A DNA stretch of 64,000 bases from [Lactobacillus] rogosae (lineage in GTDB: Bacteria > Bacillota > Clostridia > Lachnospirales > Lachnospiraceae), in contig FONU01000017.1 in assembly GCA_900112995.1 (NCBI GenBank), forward strand, positions 20,078-84,077, in the 5' to 3' direction. The translations under genes were made by a program, and so were the position numbers. Each line of letters opens with the position of its first letter. Position 1 is the first letter of the stretch. The notes beneath the pieces were generated by a model that was not told where the DNA came from, did no database searches, and was given only the letters and a program-made list of their open reading frames with translations. Shown in pieces: positions 38,953-47,714 of the stretch.

Positions 38953-39783
38953 ATGAGCGAAGTAATAAGTTTAATTAACGAAAAGGGGGGTGTTGGAAAA
39001 TCATCCTCAGCCATAACAATTGCTCAGATTTTATCTATTTCTGGCTATTCTATATTATTGATAGACTTAGATCCACAGATGAATACAAGTAAAATGTTTG
39101 GCAAAAGTGAAGAAGGTAAGGATATTGACTATGAACAGCTGTTTTGTAGTAAATTTGATGATAAAGCTACTGTTATGAATTACATTTCTACAACAGACTA
39201 TGAAAATATATCTATACTTTGTGCCTCAAGAGAATTAAACAATCTTATATATAAAATATACGATGAGAGTAAAGAATCTAATGTAGAATTATGTTTTAAA
39301 CATAATCTTAGTCTATTAAAGGATGATTACGACTATATTATAATAGACAACTCACCTTTTAAATCATACCTTACAACATGTGCTATGTGTGCCAGCAATA
39401 AAATCATCACACCTATATGTGTTGATAATTTTTCATATGATGGTTTAATGTCACTTTTTGATACGATTGAAGATCTCAATGCTAAATATGCACTTTCTAT
39501 TGAATTTGCAGGTATGTTTATGACCAGAGTGGCAGGAAGAACAACCTTATATAAACAAATGTTTGAAAGTTATGAGAATATGTTTGGTGACAAATTCCTT
39601 CCTGTGTCAATAAGAAATTGCATTGCCGTCAATGAATCTAATACATTGTTTGAACCATTACTCACATATGATAAGAGAAGCACCGCAGCTCAAGATTACA
39701 TAGAATTAGTTAATTATCTTGGACTTATGGATAATAAACATTACAGAGAATTAGCAAAATATCTTAAAGGAGAGAAGAAATAA
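38953..39783 (+). CDS. parA: ParA family partition ATPase
   Basis: The 276-residue deviant Walker ATPase has NEKGGVGKSSSAI (deviant Walker A), LLIDLDPQMNTSK (A') and YIIIDNSPF (Walker B). The family drives plasmid or chromosome segregation. It has no N-terminal HTH, so it resembles type Ib or chromosomal ParA. The stop overlaps the parB start (TAATG). AGAAGG precedes the ATG. Confidence 0.93.
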   Translation: MSEVISLINEKGGVGKSSSAITIAQILSISGYSILLIDLDPQMNTSKMFGKSEEGKDIDYEQLFCSKFDDKATVMNYISTTDYENISILCASRELNNLIYKIYDESKESNVELCFKHNLSLLKDDYDYIIIDNSPFKSYLTTCAMCASNKIITPICVDNFSYDGLMSLFDTIEDLNAKYALSIEFAGMFMTRVAGRTTLYKQMFESYENMFGDKFLPVSIRNCIAVNESNTLFEPLLTYDKRSTAAQDYIELVNYLGLMDNKHYRELAKYLKGEKK

Positions 39784-40988
39784 TGGCTAAGAAATCATTT
39801 ACTGCTGGTGGTACTAAGACAGGTATCCTTAATTCTGACGGTGGAGAAAAACTTAAAGAAATTCAGGCAAAGACACAATACAATTTTAAATATATTCCTA
39901 AAGATAAAATTGTATCTAACCCTAAAAATGAAATGTATGCGCAGGATGGCATTAATGCACTCAAAGAAAGTATACTTGTTAACGGTCTAAGACACAATTT
40001 ATCTGTATTATATGATTCTGACAAAGATATATATCGTCTTATCTCTGGTGAAAGAAGATATCACGCCATATCAGAAATGGATGAAAAGGATTACCAGACA
40101 CTTTTTCCTGCTGGAATTCCCTGCAAAGTTGAAAAGTCTGATATTACTGAAATTGACGAAGAAATTATGCTTATCTCAGCCAACCACGATGTAAGAGAAT
40201 CTTCAATGGAAGTTAAAAGATGGGAAGTAAGCCGTTTAAAAGAACTTTATGAAGCTAAAAAGTTAAACGGCGAAATAAAAAATATCAATGCAGAGATTGC
40301 CAAACAGCTTAATATATCAGAAAGACAAGCCCGCAAATATACAACAGCAGAAAAGCTTATTCCTGAATTAAGTGAATTACTCAATAACAATGGCATAGAT
40401 CTTAACCAGGCTGATAAGTTTGGTAAGCTTGATGAGGATGCACAGAAGAGTATATTAAATATTCTTCAAAAAAATGGCAACATTGAAAATGCAGAATTTC
40501 AATCTATCAAGAAGATATCTGAAGAACGTGCTAAAGAAGCTGCCAAATATAAGCAGGAATTAGAAGAAGTAACCAGAGAGCTTAACAAAAAGAATGAAAC
40601 TTTAGAAATTCTTGAAAATAAAATAAATGAAATTTCTACAAATACTGATAAATCCAATTCCAAAATAGATATTGAAGAGGAACTTCGATATATGACTGAG
40701 GCTAAGAACAAAGCTGAAAAGGAAAAGGCACGTCTTGAAAGTAATATGGAAAAGATGAAGCAGCAGCAACGTGAGAAAGAACAACGCAAGACAACAATTT
40801 CAGATAACGAATTAAAAAGAATATCTTCAATTGCTAAAACAGAACAGGCACTTGCATTATTTGAATCAAACTTTGATATCATTAAGAATAACAAGTCTAT
40901 TATAAAAAATGATACTGATTTAAAAATAAGAGTAGAAATTTTAAATCAAAGATTAACTGATTTTATTAATTCACTAACCAATAATTAA
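39783..40988 (+). CDS. parB: ParB family partition protein with long C-terminal coiled coil
   Basis: The 401-residue protein carries the ParB N-terminal CTP-binding region with GERRYHAI, followed by an HTH region (EIAKQLNISERQARKY) for DNA binding. A long Glu/Lys-rich coiled coil (~235-350) replaces the usual short dimerisation domain and makes the protein larger than typical. It is translationally coupled to parA. It is the likely binder of the parS-like site upstream. Confidence 0.92.
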   Translation: MAKKSFTAGGTKTGILNSDGGEKLKEIQAKTQYNFKYIPKDKIVSNPKNEMYAQDGINALKESILVNGLRHNLSVLYDSDKDIYRLISGERRYHAISEMDEKDYQTLFPAGIPCKVEKSDITEIDEEIMLISANHDVRESSMEVKRWEVSRLKELYEAKKLNGEIKNINAEIAKQLNISERQARKYTTAEKLIPELSELLNNNGIDLNQADKFGKLDEDAQKSILNILQKNGNIENAEFQSIKKISEERAKEAAKYKQELEEVTRELNKKNETLEILENKINEISTNTDKSNSKIDIEEELRYMTEAKNKAEKEKARLESNMEKMKQQQREKEQRKTTISDNELKRISSIAKTEQALALFESNFDIIKNNKSIIKNDTDLKIRVEILNQRLTDFINSLTNN

Positions 40989-40997
40989 TATATTATG

Positions 40998-41034
40998 TCC
41001 CCAATTCTAATAATATTAACATTGGAGTTGGGGA
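40998..41034 (+). terminator. Terminator of parAB
   Basis: A 14-bp stem with GU pairs (TCCCCAATTCTAAT with ATTGGAGTTGGGGA) lies 10 bp after the parB stop and is followed by AT-rich sequence without a long T-run. Confidence 0.6.
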
Positions 41035-41070
41035 TATATTATTATTATTATTAATCATAATCATATAAAT

Positions 41071-41115
41071 ATCTATCTATCTATCTATCTATTTATTTAT
41101 CTATTTATCTATCTA
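41071..41115 (+). repeat. Tetranucleotide microsatellite (ATCT/ATTT)
   Basis: About eleven ATCT/ATTT units occur in a row in the 600-bp non-coding gap 40989-41589. The remainder of that gap is AT-rich, with a short AGCAG/CTGCT hairpin plus T-run on the minus strand at about 41490-41511 that could terminate the minus-strand initiator gene. Confidence 0.75.
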
Positions 41116-41589
41116 TATCCATATTAATATATACAACAATACATATATTTAACATATATTGATAAATTAAATTAACATAGACACAGTATTTATAAGGCTT
41201 TCAACAATTTTTTATAGTTCATTAGTTACTAATTCAAAGTCGGATAATTTTTTTTGAAGAATAATTTTTTTATAAACAAGTCTATTAATTATTATTCTGG
41301 TCTATTATTTTCATAAAATGTCTTTTTAATAATTATTATAGTCGAAAAGGATAAAAAAAAGGTTGAAAAGTTTCCATATGTTAATAAATCTTCAATATAA
41401 ATGTTATCAAAATTTGTTAAATTAGTATTTTAATTATATATTAAATAAATTATAAAAGGAATCATTCATAAAAATTGAAAAAAAGAAAATAAAAAAAATG
41501 AGCAGCCTGCTTTTTTATTAAAATTAATTAAGAATATCACATATATTGATATAAAAATCGAATACAAGACACGAAAATAAGACTGCTTT

Positions 41590-42768
41590 TTAAGCAGCCT
41601 TTTTTAATTTACTAACATTAGCACGAATTATCGTTGATACAAGACCAGGAATATTTTTTATGGATCGTTCATACACTATATATTGTCTATAGATATCTGC
41701 TAACGCATACATTAATAAATCGAAAGAGTAGTGAACAGCAATATTTGCTAAATCCTCCAAATCAAGTTTACTGATTTTAATCAATTTATAATTTGATATA
41801 TTAGTGTCTATATTAATAAATTCTCTAAAACGTACAGGTGGAATATCACCTGAGTTAATGTTAGGAATTACTGTATTAAAATCATTAATAAATGACTTTA
41901 ACCGGTCAATATTTTCTTCTAATAGAATTTGTTTTTGCTTCTTAGCAATATATCTTGAAGAAATCTCAAATCTTATGATATTATCATTAATAGTGACATT
42001 AAAAATATCAGCATCTGAATTAGACATATGTTGTTTTATAATGCAAGGCTTGCAATACTTAGGAAGCATATGTCTTATTTCAGATATTGATTTGTGATCC
42101 ACGCTTGCCTGACCCTTAAGATTAGAACTATCAAGGTTGATAAGCTCACGCAAGTAAATTCTTAATGTTACAATTGAATTAATATCAAAAAGTTTAGTAA
42201 TTAATTCCTTAGAAAGCACTAAAAATCCCCTGCCGTTTTTGTTAGCAGGAAGGTAATAATTCTCATAATCATTGATAAGCAATGAAATAATAGATGATGA
42301 AGTTTTGGAATATGATATATAAGTATAAGATGATAATATGTCAAGATTATTCCAAATCGTCTTTATGTTGCATTTAAGAATAGATGCCAATTCTTTGATA
42401 TTAATTTCTTTTATAATCCCAAAACGATCCGGATGATAAAAATGTAATAACATAAATAGCTTAAGTGCATTTGATTTTAACATAGGTCTATAGCCATAAC
42501 GATTTTTTTCATTATGATATATCTTTTTAGTTACGTTCTTAGTTGTGAGAATTCTATGTGGACAATTGTTACAATTATCAATAGCCATTTTGTAGATATC
42601 ATTATCGCTGGAGAAGGATTCGATAATTGCTTTATATTTACAAGTAGAGCAGTTATCATTTGAGTAATCGGTAACTTCAACAGAAGAATCAATAATTGTT
42701 GTGTAATTTTGCTGAATACCAAGAGCCTGAATTAATACAGCTTTGCCTATATTTGTAAAATTATCCAA
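41590..42768 (-). CDS. Putative replication initiator with zinc-finger-like cysteines and winged-helix region
   Basis: I do not recognise a named family. The ~392-residue protein has paired cysteines (CSTCKYK and CNNCPHR) near its N-terminus, a probable HTH (KELASILKCNIKTIWNNLDIL) and a basic C-terminus (SKLKKAA). It lies directly downstream of the iteron array, as initiators that autoregulate usually do. I choose the TTG at 42768, which has GGAGG 8 nt upstream; the in-frame GTG at 42777 abuts the ribosome site. Replication initiator is an inference from position and layout; a transcription regulator is possible. Confidence 0.6.
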   Translation of the reverse strand: MDNFTNIGKAVLIQALGIQQNYTTIIDSSVEVTDYSNDNCSTCKYKAIIESFSSDNDIYKMAIDNCNNCPHRILTTKNVTKKIYHNEKNRYGYRPMLKSNALKLFMLLHFYHPDRFGIIKEINIKELASILKCNIKTIWNNLDILSSYTYISYSKTSSSIISLLINDYENYYLPANKNGRGFLVLSKELITKLFDINSIVTLRIYLRELINLDSSNLKGQASVDHKSISEIRHMLPKYCKPCIIKQHMSNSDADIFNVTINDNIIRFEISSRYIAKKQKQILLEENIDRLKSFINDFNTVIPNINSGDIPPVRFREFINIDTNISNYKLIKISKLDLEDLANIAVHYSFDLLMYALADIYRQYIVYERSIKNIPGLVSTIIRANVSKLKKAA

Positions 42769-42830
42769 AATTCCCACCTCCTTTTTATGGATAATTTAAC
42801 AATATTATCAAATAAAATCAAATTCTTGTT

Positions 42831-43278
42831 TTTACTCAAAATTTATCCACATAAGTGTATTTTTTAACTTGTTTTACTCTAAAATTGTCTACTTATCCAC
42901 AAAATCAAAGTGTTTTACTCTAAAATTATCTACTTAATTTAATAAAATTTTTTTTGTAGAAGTCAAAATAAATATTTTGTGGATTTTACTACTTTTTTAT
43001 CTACATATAGTTAACAGCTATCCACATAGGGTAGTGGTATTTTAAGGAAAATCAGTATTTAAGCCCAAAATGTAGACATTGTGGATAAAATTTCAAAAAA
43101 AAAATGTAGAAAAAGTATTTATATACAATATATAAATATATAAATAGAATAGAAAATTGGAGAAAAATCAATAAAAAAATGATATTTTACTCCAAAAATA
43201 TCTACTTTTTAAAAATTTACTCTAAAAATATCTACATTGAAAAATAAAAACTAAGTTTTTTACTCTAAAAATATCTAC
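42831..43278 (+). repeat. Iteron array, 20-bp unit
   Basis: The unit TTTACTCTAAAAATATCTAC or a close variant occurs at 42873, 42914, 43186, 43216 and 43259 (start positions), with degenerate copies at 42831 and 42984. All are on the same strand. Steps of 41-43 bp between several copies put them near the same helical face. The array is directly upstream of the 41590-42768 gene. Confidence 0.85.
42843..43088. promoter_or_regulatory. DnaA boxes in the origin region
   Basis: Exact TTATCCACA boxes lie at 42843-42851 and 42893-42901 (plus) and at 43080-43088 (minus, read as TGTGGATAA). A one-mismatch box lies at 42786-42794. They are interleaved with the iterons. Confidence 0.8.
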
Positions 43279-43674
43279 ATAAATTTAACATATTATTTAA
43301 AAAATGCTGCTAGAAACAGTAAAATTGTAATAAAAAAATAACAAATGCCTATTTTAAGGGATATATAAAAGATTTATCTGATAAAAATAAAAAAAACACG
43401 ACAAAACTTAAAGAAATACAGATAATTAAGTAAATAAAAAAAGTACAATAAAATTTTCTTAGTTATCAATTAATTATCTACACTTTAATTATGATGATAA
43501 ATATGTAGACATTTATAGTTTCTGATTTGATTAAAATAGAGTGGCAGGCAAGTAATTATTCTATCTATCCACTACACCATCTGGCATACGGTTTCAGACA
43601 AAGGCAGTTCTTTGCATTGCACATATTTTCAAAAGGAACTAGGAGAATGTATGCTATAAAATTTACGGAGCTTC

Positions 43675-43747
43675 TTATGTGAGACTTACAGTGTACAAAA
43701 GGAACTTCATAGGGCTTACATAAGAGCTCTCTGTAAGGCTCACATAA
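43675..43747. repeat. 17-bp inverted repeat in the origin region
   Basis: TTATGTGAGACTTACAG (43675-43691) pairs with CTGTAAGGCTCACATAA (43731-43747) with one mismatch around a 39-nt loop. The loop contains a further partial copy (CTTACATAAGAGCTC). A 10-bp direct repeat AAAAGGAACT lies at 43631 and 43697. Confidence 0.65.
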
Positions 43748-43773
43748 AAAAGCCGTATGTAAAAACATACGGC
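43746..43773 (-). terminator. Terminator of the 43808-45196 gene
   Basis: On the minus strand GCCGTATGT pairs with ACATACGGC around a 4-nt loop, followed by six T residues, about 35 nt after the stop codon. Confidence 0.8.
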
Positions 43774-43807
43774 AAATAATTATAATAAAAAATCCCTATT
43801 TCGTCTA

Positions 43808-45196
43808 TTAATGAGCATTGTCTATCATCTTAGTTTTATCAAAATTCAAATCCTGAATTTCAGCTTCCGATAATGGAAGGAAGTTAATAATAAATACACC
43901 ATTTTTTAATTCAAAGCTATCGATTACAATATTGTTATCTACAAATTCCTGTAAAGATTCCTGAATTAATTGTAAGTTCTTCTTTTTATTTTTTAATTTA
44001 AATCGAACAATCTTCTGGAAGTAAGTATAACTATATTCACTCATCAATGTTTCCTGATTAGCAATCTGTTCACATTTCATTGCATAGCATATAATTCTTG
44101 AAAGGTTATTATCAAGAACATCATAAGAAGCAGAAGTTATAGAGATTAACTTTTTCTTTATAATAGCGTTACTTAGTACCTCACCAAATTGAGCTATGGC
44201 ATAAGGTCTTTCAGCATCTTCTTTGATGACAATATTATCAAATAAGTTGAAATAGATTTTACTGCCAGCTTCCTCATAATAGAAATTGTACTCTACAAGC
44301 TTTCTACAAGAATTAGAAATTTTCTTGAGCACATTTTTACCAACGTGATAATCGACAATTTCTTTACCAAGAGTATTAAGATCGACTACTACAGATTTCT
44401 CTTTAGAGAATTCCTGCATATTAATATTAGATATAAAAGCATTAACTAATTTCAGGTCATTAGAATCCATAGCCTTTGGTGGAGTAAGTTTGCCACTGTT
44501 GACAGTCACTTCCAAAAGTTCACGGCCTTCTTCATCTCTGATAATTTCTTTTAGCAGATTATCAGATGCTGTTTCCATCATTAATGTAAAAGATGAAGGA
44601 CTGAAGAGTGGTTTGTCAACTAAGTCAACAGGGAATAATCGAAGGTATGAGTCAATATTACCAGCAAGTTCACTTTCTATGTATTTCCAAGCACTAATAA
44701 TCAAATCATTCTTTAAAGAATTATATATTGAGTTATAAGTAAAAGATGAGATACCTGGGAAATCAATTAAAAGAGTATTGGAATCATTTTTCCATTCTGT
44801 TGCAGCTCTTTTCTTATCTTCGATAATTTCCTGTAAATCTTTATCTCCAAACATTTTAGTATAATCTTCAACAGGAAGAGTCTTTGCCATAGCAACAACA
44901 GTAGCTAAAGGGTGTTTGGCATCGTCAATGCTGATTGTATCAATATCATTAATGTATGATTTGTACCAACGTGATCTTTTTTGTAAACGTGATTTCTTTA
45001 CCTTATTAATTATAGGTACTAAATCTTCACGGCTAGTCTTTCCATCAAGATATTCCATAAGAGTTTCATCAATTAACTCAGCTACATTTTCAGCAGAGAA
45101 GTTTAACAAATTTCTTTTCTTATTGAAATAATCAATAATAACTGGATCAATGTGATTAGCTAATTCTTCAATAAATCGGCGAGAGTATTGTTCCAT
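43808..45196 (-). CDS. Putative plasmid replication protein (RepB/initiator-like)
   Basis: The 462-residue soluble protein has no membrane segment. Its C-terminal part (SYTYFQKIVRFKLKNKKKN and following) looks like a winged-helix domain, and the architecture resembles large-replicon initiators of Lachnospiraceae; I cannot assign a precise family. AAGGAG precedes the ATG and a strong terminator follows. Its position next to the iteron region and parAB supports a replication role. Which of the two neighbouring genes opens the origin is unresolved. Confidence 0.55.
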   Translation of the reverse strand: MEQYSRRFIEELANHIDPVIIDYFNKKRNLLNFSAENVAELIDETLMEYLDGKTSREDLVPIINKVKKSRLQKRSRWYKSYINDIDTISIDDAKHPLATVVAMAKTLPVEDYTKMFGDKDLQEIIEDKKRAATEWKNDSNTLLIDFPGISSFTYNSIYNSLKNDLIISAWKYIESELAGNIDSYLRLFPVDLVDKPLFSPSSFTLMMETASDNLLKEIIRDEEGRELLEVTVNSGKLTPPKAMDSNDLKLVNAFISNINMQEFSKEKSVVVDLNTLGKEIVDYHVGKNVLKKISNSCRKLVEYNFYYEEAGSKIYFNLFDNIVIKEDAERPYAIAQFGEVLSNAIIKKKLISITSASYDVLDNNLSRIICYAMKCEQIANQETLMSEYSYTYFQKIVRFKLKNKKKNLQLIQESLQEFVDNNIVIDSFELKNGVFIINFLPLSEAEIQDLNFDKTKMIDNAH

Positions 45197-45615
45197 AATA
45201 TATCTCCTTATATAACAACAAATATAATTTTCATTTTATTCTATATATTAATTGGCAGATAGTGGAAGAGTAGAATATGGATAGATGATTATAATATAGT
45301 CTGTCCAGTGTGTTATTGCTCTTTATGTAAATAGCATAATCTTCGATTAATTATATCTAACAATTTATATAGTAATTGTACTCATAATTATAAAAAATAT
45401 AAACACAAAAATCAAATAGTAGGTTCACACCAGGAAGCTTTTCTTAATTACTTTGGTTGTTGTTGTGTTTATTTTGAAGTAGAGTGGTGGTGTGAGTTTT
45501 GGTTAACATATAGACATATGTCGTCATATATTGTATTATATATTATGTAAAAAATCAATAGCACACAGATAAGATTATTTTGTTGTGTTGAAAAGATATA
45601 AGAGGTATTTATGTT
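45197..45615. other. Divergent intergenic region with TTCACACCA/TGGTGTGA inverted repeat
   Basis: This 419-bp AT-rich region separates the putative rep gene and the recombinase-like gene. An inverted pair TTCACACCA (45424-45432) and TGGTGTGA (45488-45495) is 55 bp apart. It could be a binding or recombination site for the adjacent recombinase-like protein. I see nothing else. Confidence 0.4.
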
Positions 45616-46530
45616 ATGATTTCTGATACATTTAAGAATACTATTTGGATATATTACGAAACTAATTTAAAAGCTCGTACACGAAAAGAATATTGGAATG
45701 TTGTAAAGAATTTTGATAAAGTAGTTGGCCACGACCCATTAGAGTTAAGTCATACTGATGCTGTAACTTATTATGAACATATATTAAATAAGATAAGCAA
45801 AAATCAATTAAAATACTCTACCGGTGTAATGAGATTATCCGTAATAAGATCTGTATGTAATTTTATTGAATTTAATATGAGTAATCACGGAAAGGAATAT
45901 ACAAATTATTTCAAGGAAATTTCTATTCCAGAAGAAGATAAGTTATTAACAGACAATGATATACCAACACTTAATGAAATAAACAATATTATGGAAACAA
46001 TACAACAAAATAATGATGAGAAAGCATTTTTAATATTATCCCTTGCCGTCAAATGTGCATTGACTAACACTGAAATATGCAGCCTTAATAAAGAATATAT
46101 TGCAATTAATTCCAATGACGAAATGTATATTAATTATCCTCCAAAAGGCAATAATCGTATATCAAGAATAATTAAAGTTCCGGATGATGTTGCTGTATTA
46201 TTAGACAGATATATATGTAATAATAATATAATAGAAGGTGCCATATTTATTAATAAAAGAAAAACACGAATTAAATTAAGGGACACAGAAAGACTTCTTG
46301 AAAAGTATTGTAAACTTAATATAGAAAAAGGTATGTTAAATAACAAATTCACAATGCAGACCCTTCGTCACGCCGCAATATGTTATATGTTATCGGGTGG
46401 AGCTTCAAAAGATCTGGTTGCAAGCTACGCTGGAATAACAACCAAATGGATTACAAGATATGATAAAATAATTAACTCTGATACATACAAACAGGCTGTT
46501 GACTATAGTATCATAAGTATCAACGCATAA
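45616..46530 (+). CDS. Degenerate tyrosine recombinase/integrase-like protein
   Basis: The 304-residue protein has the fold layout of XerC/D-type recombinases: an N-terminal SAM-like core-binding domain (~1-95) and a C-terminal catalytic domain. Catalytic residues are eroded. The first Arg motif reads CALTNTEICSL (Thr in place of Arg), the HxxRH box reads QTLRHA, and the LGH motif reads YAGI. The second Arg and the Tyr (TRYDKI) remain. It is thus probably inactive for strand exchange, or uses altered chemistry. Its location by the origin suggests a role in multimer resolution or DNA binding. Confidence 0.75.
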   Translation: MISDTFKNTIWIYYETNLKARTRKEYWNVVKNFDKVVGHDPLELSHTDAVTYYEHILNKISKNQLKYSTGVMRLSVIRSVCNFIEFNMSNHGKEYTNYFKEISIPEEDKLLTDNDIPTLNEINNIMETIQQNNDEKAFLILSLAVKCALTNTEICSLNKEYIAINSNDEMYINYPPKGNNRISRIIKVPDDVAVLLDRYICNNNIIEGAIFINKRKTRIKLRDTERLLEKYCKLNIEKGMLNNKFTMQTLRHAAICYMLSGGASKDLVASYAGITTKWITRYDKIINSDTYKQAVDYSIISINA

Positions 46531-46715
46531 ATATACTAATGAATTGAATTAAACATCAAGTTATTAGTATTATTATATAATATATATTATAATTGATAGT
46601 ACTAGGAAAAAGATAGTACTTTTCAATTATCTGCTATGTGTTATAATAACAATCGAAAGAGCTTGATATGAGCTCAATACAATTCCCCAATATCCCGCTG
46701 GATGATAATTAGTTA

Positions 46716-47501
46716 TTAATTATTGTTTGGTGGGATCCCCTTTTTTATAGGTAATTCTGGCAGATACTTCCTATATTTTAATGGAAGCATATTTATCTGA
46801 CATTTATAATTGACACGTTCTTTTATTGCTATAGTATTATAAAATCTTATCCATAAATTCTGAATATCATTTTCATTATCTGAAAAATCATCAAGCTGTT
46901 TTAATAATTCATTATTATAATCATTATAAAAAAATGCTGTATTATTATTCATATGTATATACGCAATATTTCTCCTGACATCATATATCAAAAAATTCTC
47001 GCAATGCAGTCTGTCATTAAAATGATCAATAATCATATATATAATATTATTATCAGGTTCTATTCTGGCTGTAAGAAAACCATTAGCATTTTCATTAAAT
47101 CGAAGTATCTCTATATAAAAGTGTGCTTCATTAGCTGCCTTTTTATATATTTTATTAAACTGGAATATGTATTCATCATTAATGTTATGCAATACTGAAG
47201 TTCCATACTTAAACATTCTCTGCAAACAATGATAAATTACTGAGGCCTTATTATCTGCGATTGACTGTGCAACAGTAAATATCTTCTCATATATATCATT
47301 AGACAGCTTTAGCTTTATTGTATTGGCAACTTTATCTGATAAGGTTAAATCTGTCCTGATATTTATATAGTTCTCAAATAATGAATAGTTAGAAACAACA
47401 TCTGCACATCTTACATCAGTATGGCTTGTTCCTGCCTCCCAGGCTTTATATATTGCTGAAAATATCCCCTCTATAGAATTATCACATAAATAAACATCCA
47501 T
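46716..47501 (-). CDS. TIGR03915-type DNA repair-associated protein (DUF4130)
   Basis: The protein (~261 residues) begins VYLCDNSIEGIFSAIYKAWEAG, as in the TIGR03915/DUF4130 family, which is consistently encoded beside the TIGR03916 radical SAM protein. The partner is the next gene upstream (47715-49187). The conserved C-terminal part lies in the FNDRLHCENFLIYDVRRNIAYIH region. It is thought to act on damaged or modified DNA, but no activity is established. The start at 47501 lacks a strong ribosome site. Confidence 0.8.
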   Translation of the reverse strand: MDVYLCDNSIEGIFSAIYKAWEAGTSHTDVRCADVVSNYSLFENYINIRTDLTLSDKVANTIKLKLSNDIYEKIFTVAQSIADNKASVIYHCLQRMFKYGTSVLHNINDEYIFQFNKIYKKAANEAHFYIEILRFNENANGFLTARIEPDNNIIYMIIDHFNDRLHCENFLIYDVRRNIAYIHMNNNTAFFYNDYNNELLKQLDDFSDNENDIQNLWIRFYNTIAIKERVNYKCQINMLPLKYRKYLPELPIKKGIPPNNN

Positions 47502-47714
47502 AATACTATGCACTTAACTAATCAGCTGGTAGTAATACTGGCTGATCATATCCTTTCTTCTTACTAATCTTTATTCTATCTCTATGTTCCATATAAATAT
47601 TTCAAATTACAAATTCTTATATAATTATCCTGATAAATATATTATATTATTCTAATATGCATCTTTATATTGTTCTAATATTTATTATTCACAATTATAA
47701 TAAAAACATTCGTA

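Larger units (their letters stand above)
42769..43807. other. Candidate replication origin (oriV): iterons, DnaA boxes and AT-rich DNA
   Basis: This 1.04-kb region between two minus-strand putative initiator genes holds seven iteron-like repeats (42831-43278), three exact DnaA boxes, very AT-rich sequence at 43280-43550, and a hairpin-rich segment at 43560-43773. There is no credible ORF. Confidence 0.75.

Noticed and set aside
43560..43620. tRNA-like D-arm (GGTGTAGTGGATAG on the minus strand)
   Set aside because: No T-arm or matching acceptor stem follows, so it does not fold as a tRNA; at most a fragment.
43565..43768. 67-codon minus-strand ORF in the origin region
   Set aside because: It overlaps inverted repeats and a terminator, lacks a ribosome site, and its protein is explained by repeated DNA words.
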